From Bradyrhizobium sp. (GTDB lineage Bacteria > Pseudomonadota > Alphaproteobacteria > Rhizobiales > Xanthobacteraceae), in assembly GCF_022844465.1 (NCBI RefSeq), contig NZ_JALHLP010000022.1, forward strand, positions 1 through 64,000: a stretch of 64,000 nucleotides of DNA. The letters run 5' to 3'. A program made the translations under genes and the position numbers. This document shows positions 35,082-43,754 of this stretch, piece by piece (within the stretch, counting starts at the first letter, position 1; every line of letters begins with the position of its first letter). The notes under the pieces were generated by a model, which worked only from the letters and a program-made list of their open reading frames with translations, had not been told where the DNA came from and searched no databases.

Positions 35082-35110
35082 TCGGCGCGGCTCTGTTGGA
35101 GTCGCGCCGA
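35082..35110. terminator. Candidate bidirectional terminator hairpin
   Basis: TCGGCGCG (35082-35089) pairs with CGCGCCGA (35103-35110) across a 13-nt loop. It lies between the GlcG remnant and the convergent glycosyltransferase gene. No T-run follows. Confidence 0.4.
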
Positions 35111-35127
35111 GCGTTGATGCAAATGAA

Positions 35128-36726
35128 CTACGCTATGATCGCGTCAAACCGCGCCTGCCCCGCCAGCACGCGCCAGTGGAACAACGGCGAATCCGGCGGC
35201 GGCGACAGCTCCGGCGTCCAGCCCGTCAGCTTTTCCAGCGCATAGATATCCATCACCACCCCGCGCCAGCTGCGTTCGACCCGTTCCAGCGGCTGCCGCG
35301 TTGCCGTCGTGACATCCCACCACGGCAGGCGGCTTTCCGGCTCGCGCGCGATATGGAGGCCGGGGCGATTCCTGATCGCATCCATGCCGGGATCGCGAAA
35401 GCCCTGGAATCTTGCGCGCTCGTTGACCTGGATGACCGGGACCTCGCCCTTGAAATGCCAGCGCAGCATCGCGTAGGTGCGATAGTCCGACGTCGCGATC
35501 CAGCTCGCGCCGGTCTGCCGCAACTGAACGCGCACCCGCTCGGCGACCTGTTCGAAGCCGGCCTCGGCGCCGACGGGATCGATCCTGCCGAGTAAATTCC
35601 AGGGCGCCGCGACATAATAAAGGAATACGGCGACCACGAAGGCCACTCCCGAAATGACGGCGACCCTCGCCCACGCCCATGTCGATTGCACGATCCAGTC
35701 CGCCCGGCCCTCGCGCGACAGCATGGTGAGATTGATCGCGGTGGCGGCAAAACCCGCCGGCCACAGGAACATCGGCCAGGTGTCGCCGACCCGCAGCGTC
35801 AACGACTTCCAGAAGAAGTAGCCGAACGGCACCAGCACCGCGGTGGACAGCAGGATCGCTACCGGCTCGCGGGTGCGGTAGCCGCGCCACGCCGTCCATG
35901 CCACGCCGGACAGAACCACCGGCAGCAATACGAAACCGACCAGGCCGAATTGCAGGCCGATGAATTCGCCGACGGTACGAAACGAAAACGGGTGAGACGC
36001 GAGCGCGCGCACCAGCTGGAAGCGGAACGACCCCCAGTCGTGCCCGGCATTCCAGACCAGCACCGGGGAGAACACGATCAACGCGATCAGCGCCGCCCGC
36101 CACGGATAGGGGCTCAGCAGCCAGCGTCGCCGCCAGTCCGGCACCAGCGCAAACGCGATCACCGCCGGCAACAGCAGGATCGCGGTGAATTTGCACAGTA
36201 GCGCCAGCCCGGCGAACAGGCCGGCGGCGAGCCACCAGCGCGGGTTGCCGCTCTCGGAGAGCCGCACCAATGCCCACAGCATTGCGACCGCGCAAGGGAT
36301 CATCGCGGTGTCGGGCGCCACCTTGGCCATCAGCAGCCCGTAATACAGCGCCGCCTCCGGCAGCAACACCGCGAACGCGACCGCGCGAACGTCATGCGTC
36401 ACGCGCCGGACGATGTCGGCGAGCAGCAATTGCGTGACCAGCATCGCGACGATGCCGCCAAACCGCACGCCGAGAAGTGTGTCGCCGAAGATCGCGGTGC
36501 CGAACCGGATCAGCCAGGCGATGCCGGGCGGATGATCGAGAAAGGCGAGCGCGCTCTCCTTCGACCAGGTCCAGTAATAGGCCTCGTCGGTGCGCAGGTC
36601 GAGCGCGCCAGCATAGACCAGCCGCATCGCCGTCAGCGCCGCAACCAGCAGCGCGAGCGCAAGCCATGGCGGCGGCGTAAGACGGCCCGGCTTGGCCGGG
36701 CGGTTGTCGGGATGGGTTATCGTCAC
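35128..36726 (-). CDS. GT39/ArnT-like membrane glycosyltransferase
   Basis: A 532-residue multi-pass inner-membrane enzyme. The N-terminal loop holds the catalytic-type acidic motif DLRTDEAYYWTWSKE (GT39 proteins have DE here), followed by FLDHPPGIAWLIR. About ten to twelve hydrophobic segments follow and a soluble C-terminal ~150-residue periplasmic domain. Family members move sugars from polyprenyl-phosphate donors to lipid A, proteins or other acceptors on the periplasmic side; the donor and acceptor here are unknown. The start codon is GTG. It is divergent from the CyaC-type gene. Confidence 0.87.
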   Translation of the reverse strand: MTITHPDNRPAKPGRLTPPPWLALALLVAALTAMRLVYAGALDLRTDEAYYWTWSKESALAFLDHPPGIAWLIRFGTAIFGDTLLGVRFGGIVAMLVTQLLLADIVRRVTHDVRAVAFAVLLPEAALYYGLLMAKVAPDTAMIPCAVAMLWALVRLSESGNPRWWLAAGLFAGLALLCKFTAILLLPAVIAFALVPDWRRRWLLSPYPWRAALIALIVFSPVLVWNAGHDWGSFRFQLVRALASHPFSFRTVGEFIGLQFGLVGFVLLPVVLSGVAWTAWRGYRTREPVAILLSTAVLVPFGYFFWKSLTLRVGDTWPMFLWPAGFAATAINLTMLSREGRADWIVQSTWAWARVAVISGVAFVVAVFLYYVAAPWNLLGRIDPVGAEAGFEQVAERVRVQLRQTGASWIATSDYRTYAMLRWHFKGEVPVIQVNERARFQGFRDPGMDAIRNRPGLHIAREPESRLPWWDVTTATRQPLERVERSWRGVVMDIYALEKLTGWTPELSPPPDSPLFHWRVLAGQARFDAIIA

Positions 36727-36894
36727 GGCGCTTTCTCCCCGACTGCCCCGGGGGTGTCAACGTGCGGCAACGGAAAACCCGTCGCCAGAAGCTTCGTATC
36801 GTCGTGCCGCCCGCTACCCGATTGCCCTCTGCCACGATAACGGGAGACGGTATTCACGGCCGCAATTAGCCGCTACCATTGCCGTATTGACCCT

Positions 36895-38661
36895 ATGGAT
36901 CGCATGGCGGCTTTCTCCCGAGTCCAGTTGACGGCATTCGTTCGCGGCATCGGCCTGCGGCAGGTCCGCCTTGCCAGCGGCATGGTGCTGTTCGCCTATC
37001 TGATCAGCCATTTTCTCAATCACGCGCTCGGCAACATCTCGATGGCGGCGCTGGCGGACGGCGTGTATCTCCATCTCCTGTTCTGGCAATTCCTGCCTGT
37101 CGCGATGGTGTTTTATGCCGCCTGCCTCGTGCATACCTTGCTTGGCGTCTGGGCGCTGTATGAGCGGCGGCAATTCCGCTGGAAGGCGATCGAGCCGCTC
37201 CAGCTTCTGCTCGGCCTCAGCGTGCCCGGGCTCATCATCGCGCATATCATCGGCGTCCGGCTTGGGCAGACGCTATACGGACATGAAAAACTCTATCCGC
37301 AGGTGCTGTTCCTGTACTGGGTATGGGTGCCCTACCGGGTCTGGTTGATGCTCGCGGTGATGACGATCGCCTGGGTCCATGGCTGCATCGGGCTCTACTT
37401 CTGGCTTCGGATGCGGGCGTTCTACAAACGCGCAGCGCCGTTTCTGCTCGCGGCCGCCGTGCTGGTTCCGACGCTCGCCATGCTCGGTTTCTATCAAGGC
37501 GGGCGCATGGTCATCGAGGCCGACAGCGCCGAATGGCGCGCCGAGAACATCTCGCCGCGACAGATCGGCACGCGGCCCGAACAGCAGGTGCTCGACCGCG
37601 TCACGGATTATTTCCTGTTCGGCTATTTCGGCCTGATCGGCCTTGCGCTCCTGGCCAGGGGCGTCCGCGCCGTCAACGAGCGCCGCCGCGGCATGATCCG
37701 CCTCTCCTATGGCAACGGCCGCACCGTGCGCGTTCCCAGAGGTCTCACCGTGCTCGAGGCCAGCCTGCGCAACGGCGTGCCGCACGCCAGTGTCTGCGGC
37801 GGCCGCGCCCGCTGCTCCACCTGTCGCATCCGCGTCATCGGAGACAGCGGCGAATTGCCCGAACCCTCGCAGCGCGAGGCTTTCGTGCTCGGCCGGGCTG
37901 GGACGCCGGATCCATCCATCCGCCTCGCCTGCCAGTTGCGGCCGGCGACCGACCTGTCGTTCTTCCAGCTGTTCCTGCCGCACACGATGTCCGCCGACGG
38001 TCACGACTCCAACCCGACGCGGATCGGTCAGGAGCGCTATCTCGTCAGCCTGTTTGTCGACATGCGCGGCTCGACCAGGCTCGCGGAAAAGCGCCTGCCG
38101 TTCGACACTGTGTTCATCGTCAATCGATTCCTCGGCGCAGTGTCGCAGGCGGTGATCGAAAGCGGCGGTAGGCCGAACCAGTTCATCGGCGACGGCATGC
38201 TGGCGCTGTTCGGGCTCGCTTGCAGCCGGCGGGACGCCTGCCGGCAAGCCCTCAAGGCCGCTTCGATGATCGCCGCCAATATCGACGAATTGAACAAGTT
38301 TCTCGAACACGATCTGCACGAGCCGCTCCGATTCGGAATCGGCGTCAACGGCGGCGAAGTCATCGTCGGCGACATCGGCTACCGCGACCACATGGTGTTC
38401 ACAGCGCTCGGCGACCCCGTCAATGTCGCGGCCCGGCTGCAGGACATGACCAAAAACCTTGCCTGCGAGGTCGTCATCTCAGACGAGGTTCGCGCCACCG
38501 CAGGGCTGGCCGCCGACGCCCTGCCAAGCCAGGAAGTCGTGATCCGCGGTCGCAACGAGCCGATGATGGTGCGCACCGTGACGGATGCGCGGGTGCTGTC
38601 GATCCTGGTTAACGACCAGCAAGGTGCCGGCGCTGAAACCGGCCCGGCGGCAATGGCTTGA
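36895..38661 (+). CDS. cyaC: CyaC-type redox-sensing class III cyclase (heme-b membrane anchor, 2Fe-2S, cyclase)
   Basis: A 588-residue fusion. Residues 20-260 hold about six membrane segments with intramembrane His (39, 43, 80, 117, 162) like SdhC/FrdC diheme anchors. Residues 266-355 are a plant-type 2Fe-2S ferredoxin domain with Cys301, 307, 310 and 346. Residues 380-570 are a class III cyclase with metal Asp389 and Asp433 and the Asn510/Arg514 pair. The same architecture is known in CyaC of Sinorhizobium meliloti, a quinone/redox-responsive adenylate cyclase. The substrate-selecting Lys/Asp positions read as Gln429 and Val501 here. A CRP-like palindrome lies 7 nt after the stop. Confidence 0.9.
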   Translation: MDRMAAFSRVQLTAFVRGIGLRQVRLASGMVLFAYLISHFLNHALGNISMAALADGVYLHLLFWQFLPVAMVFYAACLVHTLLGVWALYERRQFRWKAIEPLQLLLGLSVPGLIIAHIIGVRLGQTLYGHEKLYPQVLFLYWVWVPYRVWLMLAVMTIAWVHGCIGLYFWLRMRAFYKRAAPFLLAAAVLVPTLAMLGFYQGGRMVIEADSAEWRAENISPRQIGTRPEQQVLDRVTDYFLFGYFGLIGLALLARGVRAVNERRRGMIRLSYGNGRTVRVPRGLTVLEASLRNGVPHASVCGGRARCSTCRIRVIGDSGELPEPSQREAFVLGRAGTPDPSIRLACQLRPATDLSFFQLFLPHTMSADGHDSNPTRIGQERYLVSLFVDMRGSTRLAEKRLPFDTVFIVNRFLGAVSQAVIESGGRPNQFIGDGMLALFGLACSRRDACRQALKAASMIAANIDELNKFLEHDLHEPLRFGIGVNGGEVIVGDIGYRDHMVFTALGDPVNVAARLQDMTKNLACEVVISDEVRATAGLAADALPSQEVVIRGRNEPMMVRTVTDARVLSILVNDQQGAGAETGPAAMA

Positions 38662-38667
38662 AGCGAG

Positions 38668-38683
38668 TGTGACGTTCGTCACG
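38668..38683. promoter_or_regulatory. CRP-like palindrome (candidate cAMP-receptor site)
   Basis: TGTGACGTTCGTCACG matches the TGTGA-N6-TCACA pattern of CRP-family sites at nine of ten consensus positions, with GTGACG/CGTCAC arms. It sits just after the cyclase gene and about 155 nt before the small secreted His-rich gene. It could instead be a short hairpin; binding is untested. Confidence 0.4.
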
Positions 38684-38838
38684 CCTGAATAGTTGTTCAC
38701 GAAATTTGTGGTCCTTCGCGGCGTCGGGAGCTCGAACCCGCGCGTCGGCGCGGGCGACTGATCGACAAGGGGTGAGACTGAAAATCCAACCCGCGCCGGG
38801 ACGAAACGATCGCGGCGCACAGCTAAAGGAGAACGACC

Positions 38839-39090
38839 ATGTTTCGCAAATTGACGCTCGCGCTTGTTGCCGCCGCCTCGCTCAGCGCCGTGGCGCTGGC
38901 GCCCACCTCCGCCTCGGCGGGCGGCGGCTTCTGGCCGAAGCACCCGCATCATCATTGGGGCCACGGCCATGGCCATGGCTTTGGCCTCGGATTCATCGCT
39001 GGCGGCTATCCCTATGACGGATGCTATGTGACCCGCCGCGTGATGACGCCGTACGGCTTCCGCTGGCGCACCGTGAACATCTGCTACTGA
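38839..39090 (+). CDS. Small secreted His/Gly-rich protein (83 aa)
   Basis: An 83-residue protein with a strong signal peptide (MFRKLTLALVAAASLSAVAL...SASA). The mature ~56 residues start with a His/Gly/Trp-rich stretch (PHHHWGHGHGHGFGLG) and end in a conserved-looking segment with two cysteines (YDGCYVTRRVMTPYGFRWRTVNICY). Similar small proteins are common in rhizobia without assigned function; metal binding by the His cluster is inference. AAAGGAG lies 8 nt before the ATG. A perfect 11-bp hairpin follows the stop. Confidence 0.82.
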   Translation: MFRKLTLALVAAASLSAVALAPTSASAGGGFWPKHPHHHWGHGHGHGFGLGFIAGGYPYDGCYVTRRVMTPYGFRWRTVNICY

Positions 39091-39115
39091 TGCAGAGTGC
39101 CGTTCATTCAGTTCG

Positions 39116-39147
39116 GAAACCCCGGCGGCTCATGCGGCCGGGGTTTC
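39116..39147 (+). terminator. Hairpin terminator after the small secreted protein gene
   Basis: GAAACCCCGGC pairs perfectly with GCCGGGGTTTC around a 10-nt loop, 25 nt after the stop codon. A short pyrimidine-rich stretch (CTGTTCC) follows. Confidence 0.65.
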
Positions 39148-39376
39148 CTGTTCCAGCGGTGGTGAGCAAAGAATCCCGGCCCTTCGTCGCTTTAAATGAC
39201 GGCGAAACCGGCAAAACGAGGAAAATCGGGTGAGAATTCTCGCTTTTTGCCGATCTGGCCGTTCCGTTTGCGCTACCCAGCCTGCCTCAACCCGCGTATT
39301 CTGAGATTTCGGGCAGCCGGTGTGTGCGGGGGCCAGCGGCTCGTTTTCTTTTCTTGATTCCGCGGAGACGACGTGA

Positions 39377-39577
39377 ATGGCTAAAGGTACGGTAAAGTGG
39401 TTCAACCCGACCAAGGGTTACGGGTTCATCCAGCCCTCGAATGGCGGCAAGGACGTTTTCGTTCATATTTCGGCAGTTGAGAAAGCTGGTCTTTCGACGC
39501 TGAATGAAGGGCAGACCGTCGAGTACGAAGAGATCGCCAACCGCGGCAAGACCTCGGCCGAGAACCTCAAGGTCTAG
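39377..39577 (+). CDS. cspA: Cold-shock protein (CspA family)
   Basis: A 66-residue OB-fold RNA/ssDNA-binding protein. RNP1 is KGYGFI (preceded by KWFNPT) and RNP2 is DVFVHI. The sequence is typical of alphaproteobacterial CspA and acts as an RNA chaperone in the cytoplasm. GGAG lies about 9 nt before the ATG. The ~230-nt region after the previous terminator leaves room for a long leader, a common site of cold-shock control, but no specific structure was identified. Confidence 0.95.
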   Translation: MAKGTVKWFNPTKGYGFIQPSNGGKDVFVHISAVEKAGLSTLNEGQTVEYEEIANRGKTSAENLKV

Positions 39578-39713
39578 CGCGAACGCGCGATCGGCAACGG
39601 CGCGCTCTCGGACACAACTCCGGGAGTCGGGCCGAAAAATCTCTCAACAACTATGAGCGTTCGGCGGGACCTCTGCGCGCGCGACGAACAGCTCGTGCGC
39701 GACAACCGGCCGC

Positions 39714-40370
39714 TCAATCTTCCTTGACCCATTGCTGCGCGGTCATCACGTCGGGCGGCTGCGAGTAACCTCGGGTCCAGGGATCGACGACCCATTCCAC
39801 CCTGGTGCGGCGATCGATCAGGATCGCGGTGTTGTGCGGGGTCTGCAGCAACAGCGCATTTCCGCGATAACGCGGATTCCCGATGGCGTGATGCTTCAGC
39901 AGGCGCCACTCCTGCAGCACCAGCAACAGGCTGGTGGTGTTGCGCGTGGTGTCCCAGCAATCGTAATTGTGCCTGTCGTCAAGATGGCGAAAATCCGCCT
40001 TCGCCACCCGCTTGTTGGTGCCGATGATCGGCCCCATGCGACGGTCAAACCACACCACCGCCTTGCGCACCGCGGCGCGCTCGGCCGCGGCCGACGCCTG
40101 CCCCGCAGCCATGAGCTGCGTCAACGCATGGCGGTCGCCCGCCGTGAATTCGAGGATCTCGCGTCGGCGGCAGACAAAACCGTAGCAGACGGTCATCGAT
40201 TTGGCCGAGGGCGGATAGATCGACACCGAACTGTAGAGATTGGCGATCTCCGTACTCATCTCAACGGCCTTCGCCGTCCAACCGCCTGAAAGCGCGAAGA
40301 CAGCGCCAAGCAACGCCACCTGTCCCACGCGTAGGCGGCGTCCTGCTAGGCGCTGACCGGCGGCTTTCAT
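39714..40370 (-). CDS. Secreted protein with transglutaminase-like Cys-His-Asp pattern
   Basis: A protein of about 218 residues with a signal sequence ending near GGWTAKA. The body has Cys138 in HNYDCWDTTRNTTSLLLVLQ, His179 in TPHNTAILID and Asp196 in VEWVVDPWTRGY. This order and spacing resemble the catalytic triad of transglutaminase-like/NlpC-type papain folds, where a Cys at a helix start is followed by His and Asp on strands. The family is not recognised with certainty. The start at 40370 was chosen because AGGG precedes it; a TTG at 40394 is an alternative. Confidence 0.75.
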   Translation of the reverse strand: MKAAGQRLAGRRLRVGQVALLGAVFALSGGWTAKAVEMSTEIANLYSSVSIYPPSAKSMTVCYGFVCRRREILEFTAGDRHALTQLMAAGQASAAAERAAVRKAVVWFDRRMGPIIGTNKRVAKADFRHLDDRHNYDCWDTTRNTTSLLLVLQEWRLLKHHAIGNPRYRGNALLLQTPHNTAILIDRRTRVEWVVDPWTRGYSQPPDVMTAQQWVKED

Positions 40371-40641
40371 GGTCCCTGCCATTCCCCAAGCCAAAGCGTG
40401 ATTTAGGATTAGCGCGGTCGTTTCGTTCCGCCAACCGGCAACCCTGCGATCTGTGGATCACTCCGCGAAAATTCTACCGGATGTGTTCTGCGTGCGTCAC
40501 CATGGGCCGTTCTGCGAGGGCTTGAAGGCCGGCTGGCGAACCGGCAGCCCGTCGACATGTCGGTGACCCCCGGACCTGCATCAGGTAATCTACCGGACTA
40601 CGGTTCGACCGCGACCAGATCGCTTCAGCCAAGAGAATCCG

Positions 40642-43600
40642 ATGCCGAGCCAGCCCTTGCCTCCGCCACCCTTCAGCGCGCCCTACGCGCCCGACGATCG
40701 GGCGATGGCGGCCCGCCTGCTCCAGGCGGCGCAAACGAATTCCGCGCAGGAAGCGCGCGTCGATCGCACCGCGACGCGACTGATCGAAGCCATCCGGGCC
40801 AATGACGATCCGCTCGGCGGGGTCGAGGACATGCTGCGCGAATTCGCGCTGACGACCAAGGAAGGGCTGGCATTGATGGTGCTGGCCGAAGCGCTGTTGC
40901 GGGTACCGGATGCCCGCACCGCGGACCAGTTCATCGAGGACAAGCTTGGTGAAGGCGATTTCGTCAATCACGAGACGAGGTCGAGCGCCTTCCTGGTGAA
41001 CGCCTCGGCATGGGCGCTCGGCATGTCGGCCCGCGTGATCCAGCCCGGCGAGACCCCGCAGGGAACCATCGGCCGGCTGACCAAGCGGCTGGGTGCGCCG
41101 GCGGTGCGGGCAGCGACCCGGCAGGCGATGCGGCTGATGGGCAGCCATTTCGTGCTGGGCGAAACCATCGAGGCCGCGCTTTCGCGCGCACAGCCGCAAT
41201 CTTCGCGGCATCAGCGCTACTCCTTCGACATGCTCGGCGAAGGCGCCCGCACCGCAGACGACGCCGCGCGCTACTTAAATTCCTATGCAAGCGCGATCGA
41301 GGCGATCGGCCGCGCGGCTGGCCGTGATCGCCTGCCCGACCGGCCCGGCATCTCGGTCAAGCTCTCGGCGCTGCATCCCCGCTTCGAGGCGGTGAGCCGC
41401 GAGCGGGTGTTGCGGGAACTGGTGCCCCGCCTGATCGAACTCGCCCGCCAGGCCAAATCGCACGATCTGAATTTCACCGTCGATGCAGAAGAAGCCGACC
41501 GGCTGGAACTGTCGCTGGATGCCATAGCTGAAGCCTTCAGCGACCCGTCGCTGGCCGGCTGGGACGGTTTTGGTCTGGCGATTCAGGCCTATCAAAAACG
41601 CGCCGCCGAGGTGATCGACTATGTCGATGGCCTCGCCCGAAGCCTCGATCGGCGCATGATGGTTCGGCTGGTCAAGGGCGCCTATTGGGACACCGAGATC
41701 AAGCGCGCGCAGGAACGTGGGCTCGACGGCTACCCGGTGTTTACCCGCAAGGCGATGACGGACCTCAACTACGTCGCCTGCGCGCAGCAACTATTGGCGT
41801 TGCGGCCGCGACTCTTTCCGCAGTTCGCCACCCACAATGCGCTGACGGTCGCGACCATCCTCGAACTGGCGGGCGGCGAAACAGAGGGAGTCGAGTTCCA
41901 GCGCCTGCACGGCATGGGCGAGGCGCTGTATGCGAAGCTTGGCGAAGATCGCCCCGACATCGCCCACCGCACCTATGCGCCGGTCGGCAGTCACCGCGAT
42001 CTGCTGGCCTACCTGGTGCGGCGGTTGCTCGAAAACGGCGCCAACTCGTCCTTTGTCGCGCTTGCCGCGGACGAGACGGTGCCGGTTGCGCAACTGCTGC
42101 GGCGTCCCGCCGACATCATCGCCGGCCCCGACAGCGCCAACCACCCGAACATTCCCCTGCCGGCCGACCTCTACCGGCCGCAGCGGACGAATTCCCGCGG
42201 CATCGAATTCGGCGAGCGGGCGGCGCTGCAGCGCCTGATCGCTGCCATCGCTGCGCAACGATTGCCCGCGGCCGGAAGCGTCAGCGATGCGACGAACGCG
42301 GCGGCGACTGCCGCTGTATCGGCCGCACTGGCCGGATTCAGGGACTGGAGCAGAACGCCGGCCGGGACGCGCGCGACCGCGTTGGAAAAGGCCGCCGACC
42401 TGCTGGAAGGACGCATGGCGTATTTCATCGCGCTGCTGCAGCGCGAGGGCGGCAAGACGCTGGATGATGCGGTATCGGAAGTCCGCGAGACGGTGGATTT
42501 CTGCCGCTACTACGCGGCGCAGGGGCGTGAGCTGTTCGGCGAAGGCACGGCCCTGCCGGGGCCTACCGGTGAGAGCAACATCCTTCGCCTGCGCGGCCGC
42601 GGCGTGTTCGTCGCGATCTCGCCCTGGAATTTTCCGCTGGCCATCTTCCTGGGGCAGGTGACGGCGGCGCTGGTGGCGGGCAATACGGTCGTTGCAAAGC
42701 CGGCCGAGCAGACCCCGCTGGTGGCGGCTGAAGCCGTACGGCTGCTGCACGAAGCCGGCGTGCCGGCGTCGGCGCTGCAGATGGTGGCCGGCGATGGCCG
42801 CATCGGCGCCGCGCTGGTGGCGCATCCCGGCATCGCCGGCGTCGTCTTCACCGGCTCGACTGACGTCGCGCGGAACATCAACCGCACGCTAGCCGCCAGG
42901 GACGGCGCGATCGTGCCGTTGATTGCGGAAACCGGCGGCATCAATGCGATGATCGTCGATGCCACCGCCTTGCCGGAACAGGTCGCGGACGATGTGGTGA
43001 CCTCGGCGTTCCGCTCCGCCGGCCAGCGCTGCTCGGCGCTGCGGCTGCTGTTCGTCCAGGACGACGTCGCCGACCGCATGATCGAGATGGTCGCAGGTGC
43101 TGCGCGCGAACTCGTCGTCGGCGACCCCGGCGATCCCGCCACGCATGTCGGCCCGGTGATCGATGCCGAGGCCAAGGAACGGCTGGATGGACATATCCAG
43201 CGCACGAAGCAGCAGGCGCGACTGCACTTTGCAGGCACCGCGCCTGAAGGCAACTATGTGGCGCCGCATATTTTCGAACTGACCGACCCCGAGCAGCTTG
43301 GGGAGGAAGTGTTCGGCCCGGTGCTGCATCTGGTGCGCTATCGCGCCGATCGGCTCGACGACGTGCTGCGATCGATCGAACGCTCCGGCTACGGGCTGAC
43401 GCTTGGCATCCACTCCCGGATCGACGACATGGTCGAGGACGCGATCGGCCGGCTCCAGGTCGGCAACATCTACGTCAACCGCAACATGATCGGCGCCGTC
43501 GTGGGCGTACAGCCATTCGGCGGCCATGGCCTTTCCGGAACCGGGCCCAAGGCCGGCGGACCGCATTATCTCGCGAGGTTTGCGACCGAACAGACCGTGA

Positions 43601-43656
43601 CGGTCAACACCGCGGCGGCAGGCGGAAATGCAGCGCTGCTGTCGGGTGAGGAGTAG
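40642..43656 (+). CDS. putA: Bifunctional proline dehydrogenase / P5C dehydrogenase PutA
   Basis: A 1004-residue enzyme oxidising proline to glutamate in two steps. The N-terminal half is the FAD-dependent proline dehydrogenase barrel (motifs ISVKLSALHPRFE, KGAYWDTEIKRAQERG and ATHNA). The C-terminal half is an aldehyde dehydrogenase with SPWNFPLAIF, GSTDVAR and catalytic Cys797 in SAGQRCSALRLL. The length and start lack the ribbon-helix-helix DNA-binding domain of enteric PutA, so this is a short, non-regulatory form. No putP transporter or Lrp-type putR adjoins. Confidence 0.96.
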   Translation: MPSQPLPPPPFSAPYAPDDRAMAARLLQAAQTNSAQEARVDRTATRLIEAIRANDDPLGGVEDMLREFALTTKEGLALMVLAEALLRVPDARTADQFIEDKLGEGDFVNHETRSSAFLVNASAWALGMSARVIQPGETPQGTIGRLTKRLGAPAVRAATRQAMRLMGSHFVLGETIEAALSRAQPQSSRHQRYSFDMLGEGARTADDAARYLNSYASAIEAIGRAAGRDRLPDRPGISVKLSALHPRFEAVSRERVLRELVPRLIELARQAKSHDLNFTVDAEEADRLELSLDAIAEAFSDPSLAGWDGFGLAIQAYQKRAAEVIDYVDGLARSLDRRMMVRLVKGAYWDTEIKRAQERGLDGYPVFTRKAMTDLNYVACAQQLLALRPRLFPQFATHNALTVATILELAGGETEGVEFQRLHGMGEALYAKLGEDRPDIAHRTYAPVGSHRDLLAYLVRRLLENGANSSFVALAADETVPVAQLLRRPADIIAGPDSANHPNIPLPADLYRPQRTNSRGIEFGERAALQRLIAAIAAQRLPAAGSVSDATNAAATAAVSAALAGFRDWSRTPAGTRATALEKAADLLEGRMAYFIALLQREGGKTLDDAVSEVRETVDFCRYYAAQGRELFGEGTALPGPTGESNILRLRGRGVFVAISPWNFPLAIFLGQVTAALVAGNTVVAKPAEQTPLVAAEAVRLLHEAGVPASALQMVAGDGRIGAALVAHPGIAGVVFTGSTDVARNINRTLAARDGAIVPLIAETGGINAMIVDATALPEQVADDVVTSAFRSAGQRCSALRLLFVQDDVADRMIEMVAGAARELVVGDPGDPATHVGPVIDAEAKERLDGHIQRTKQQARLHFAGTAPEGNYVAPHIFELTDPEQLGEEVFGPVLHLVRYRADRLDDVLRSIERSGYGLTLGIHSRIDDMVEDAIGRLQVGNIYVNRNMIGAVVGVQPFGGHGLSGTGPKAGGPHYLARFATEQTVTVNTAAAGGNAALLSGEE

Positions 43657-43754
43657 TTGCATCTGCCGCCCTACATGGGTCAAATGGCGTTTGAACGGGA
43701 TCGCGGGTCGCGATCATTCAAGAAAATCAACAAACCTCAGGGAGCGGCGCCACG

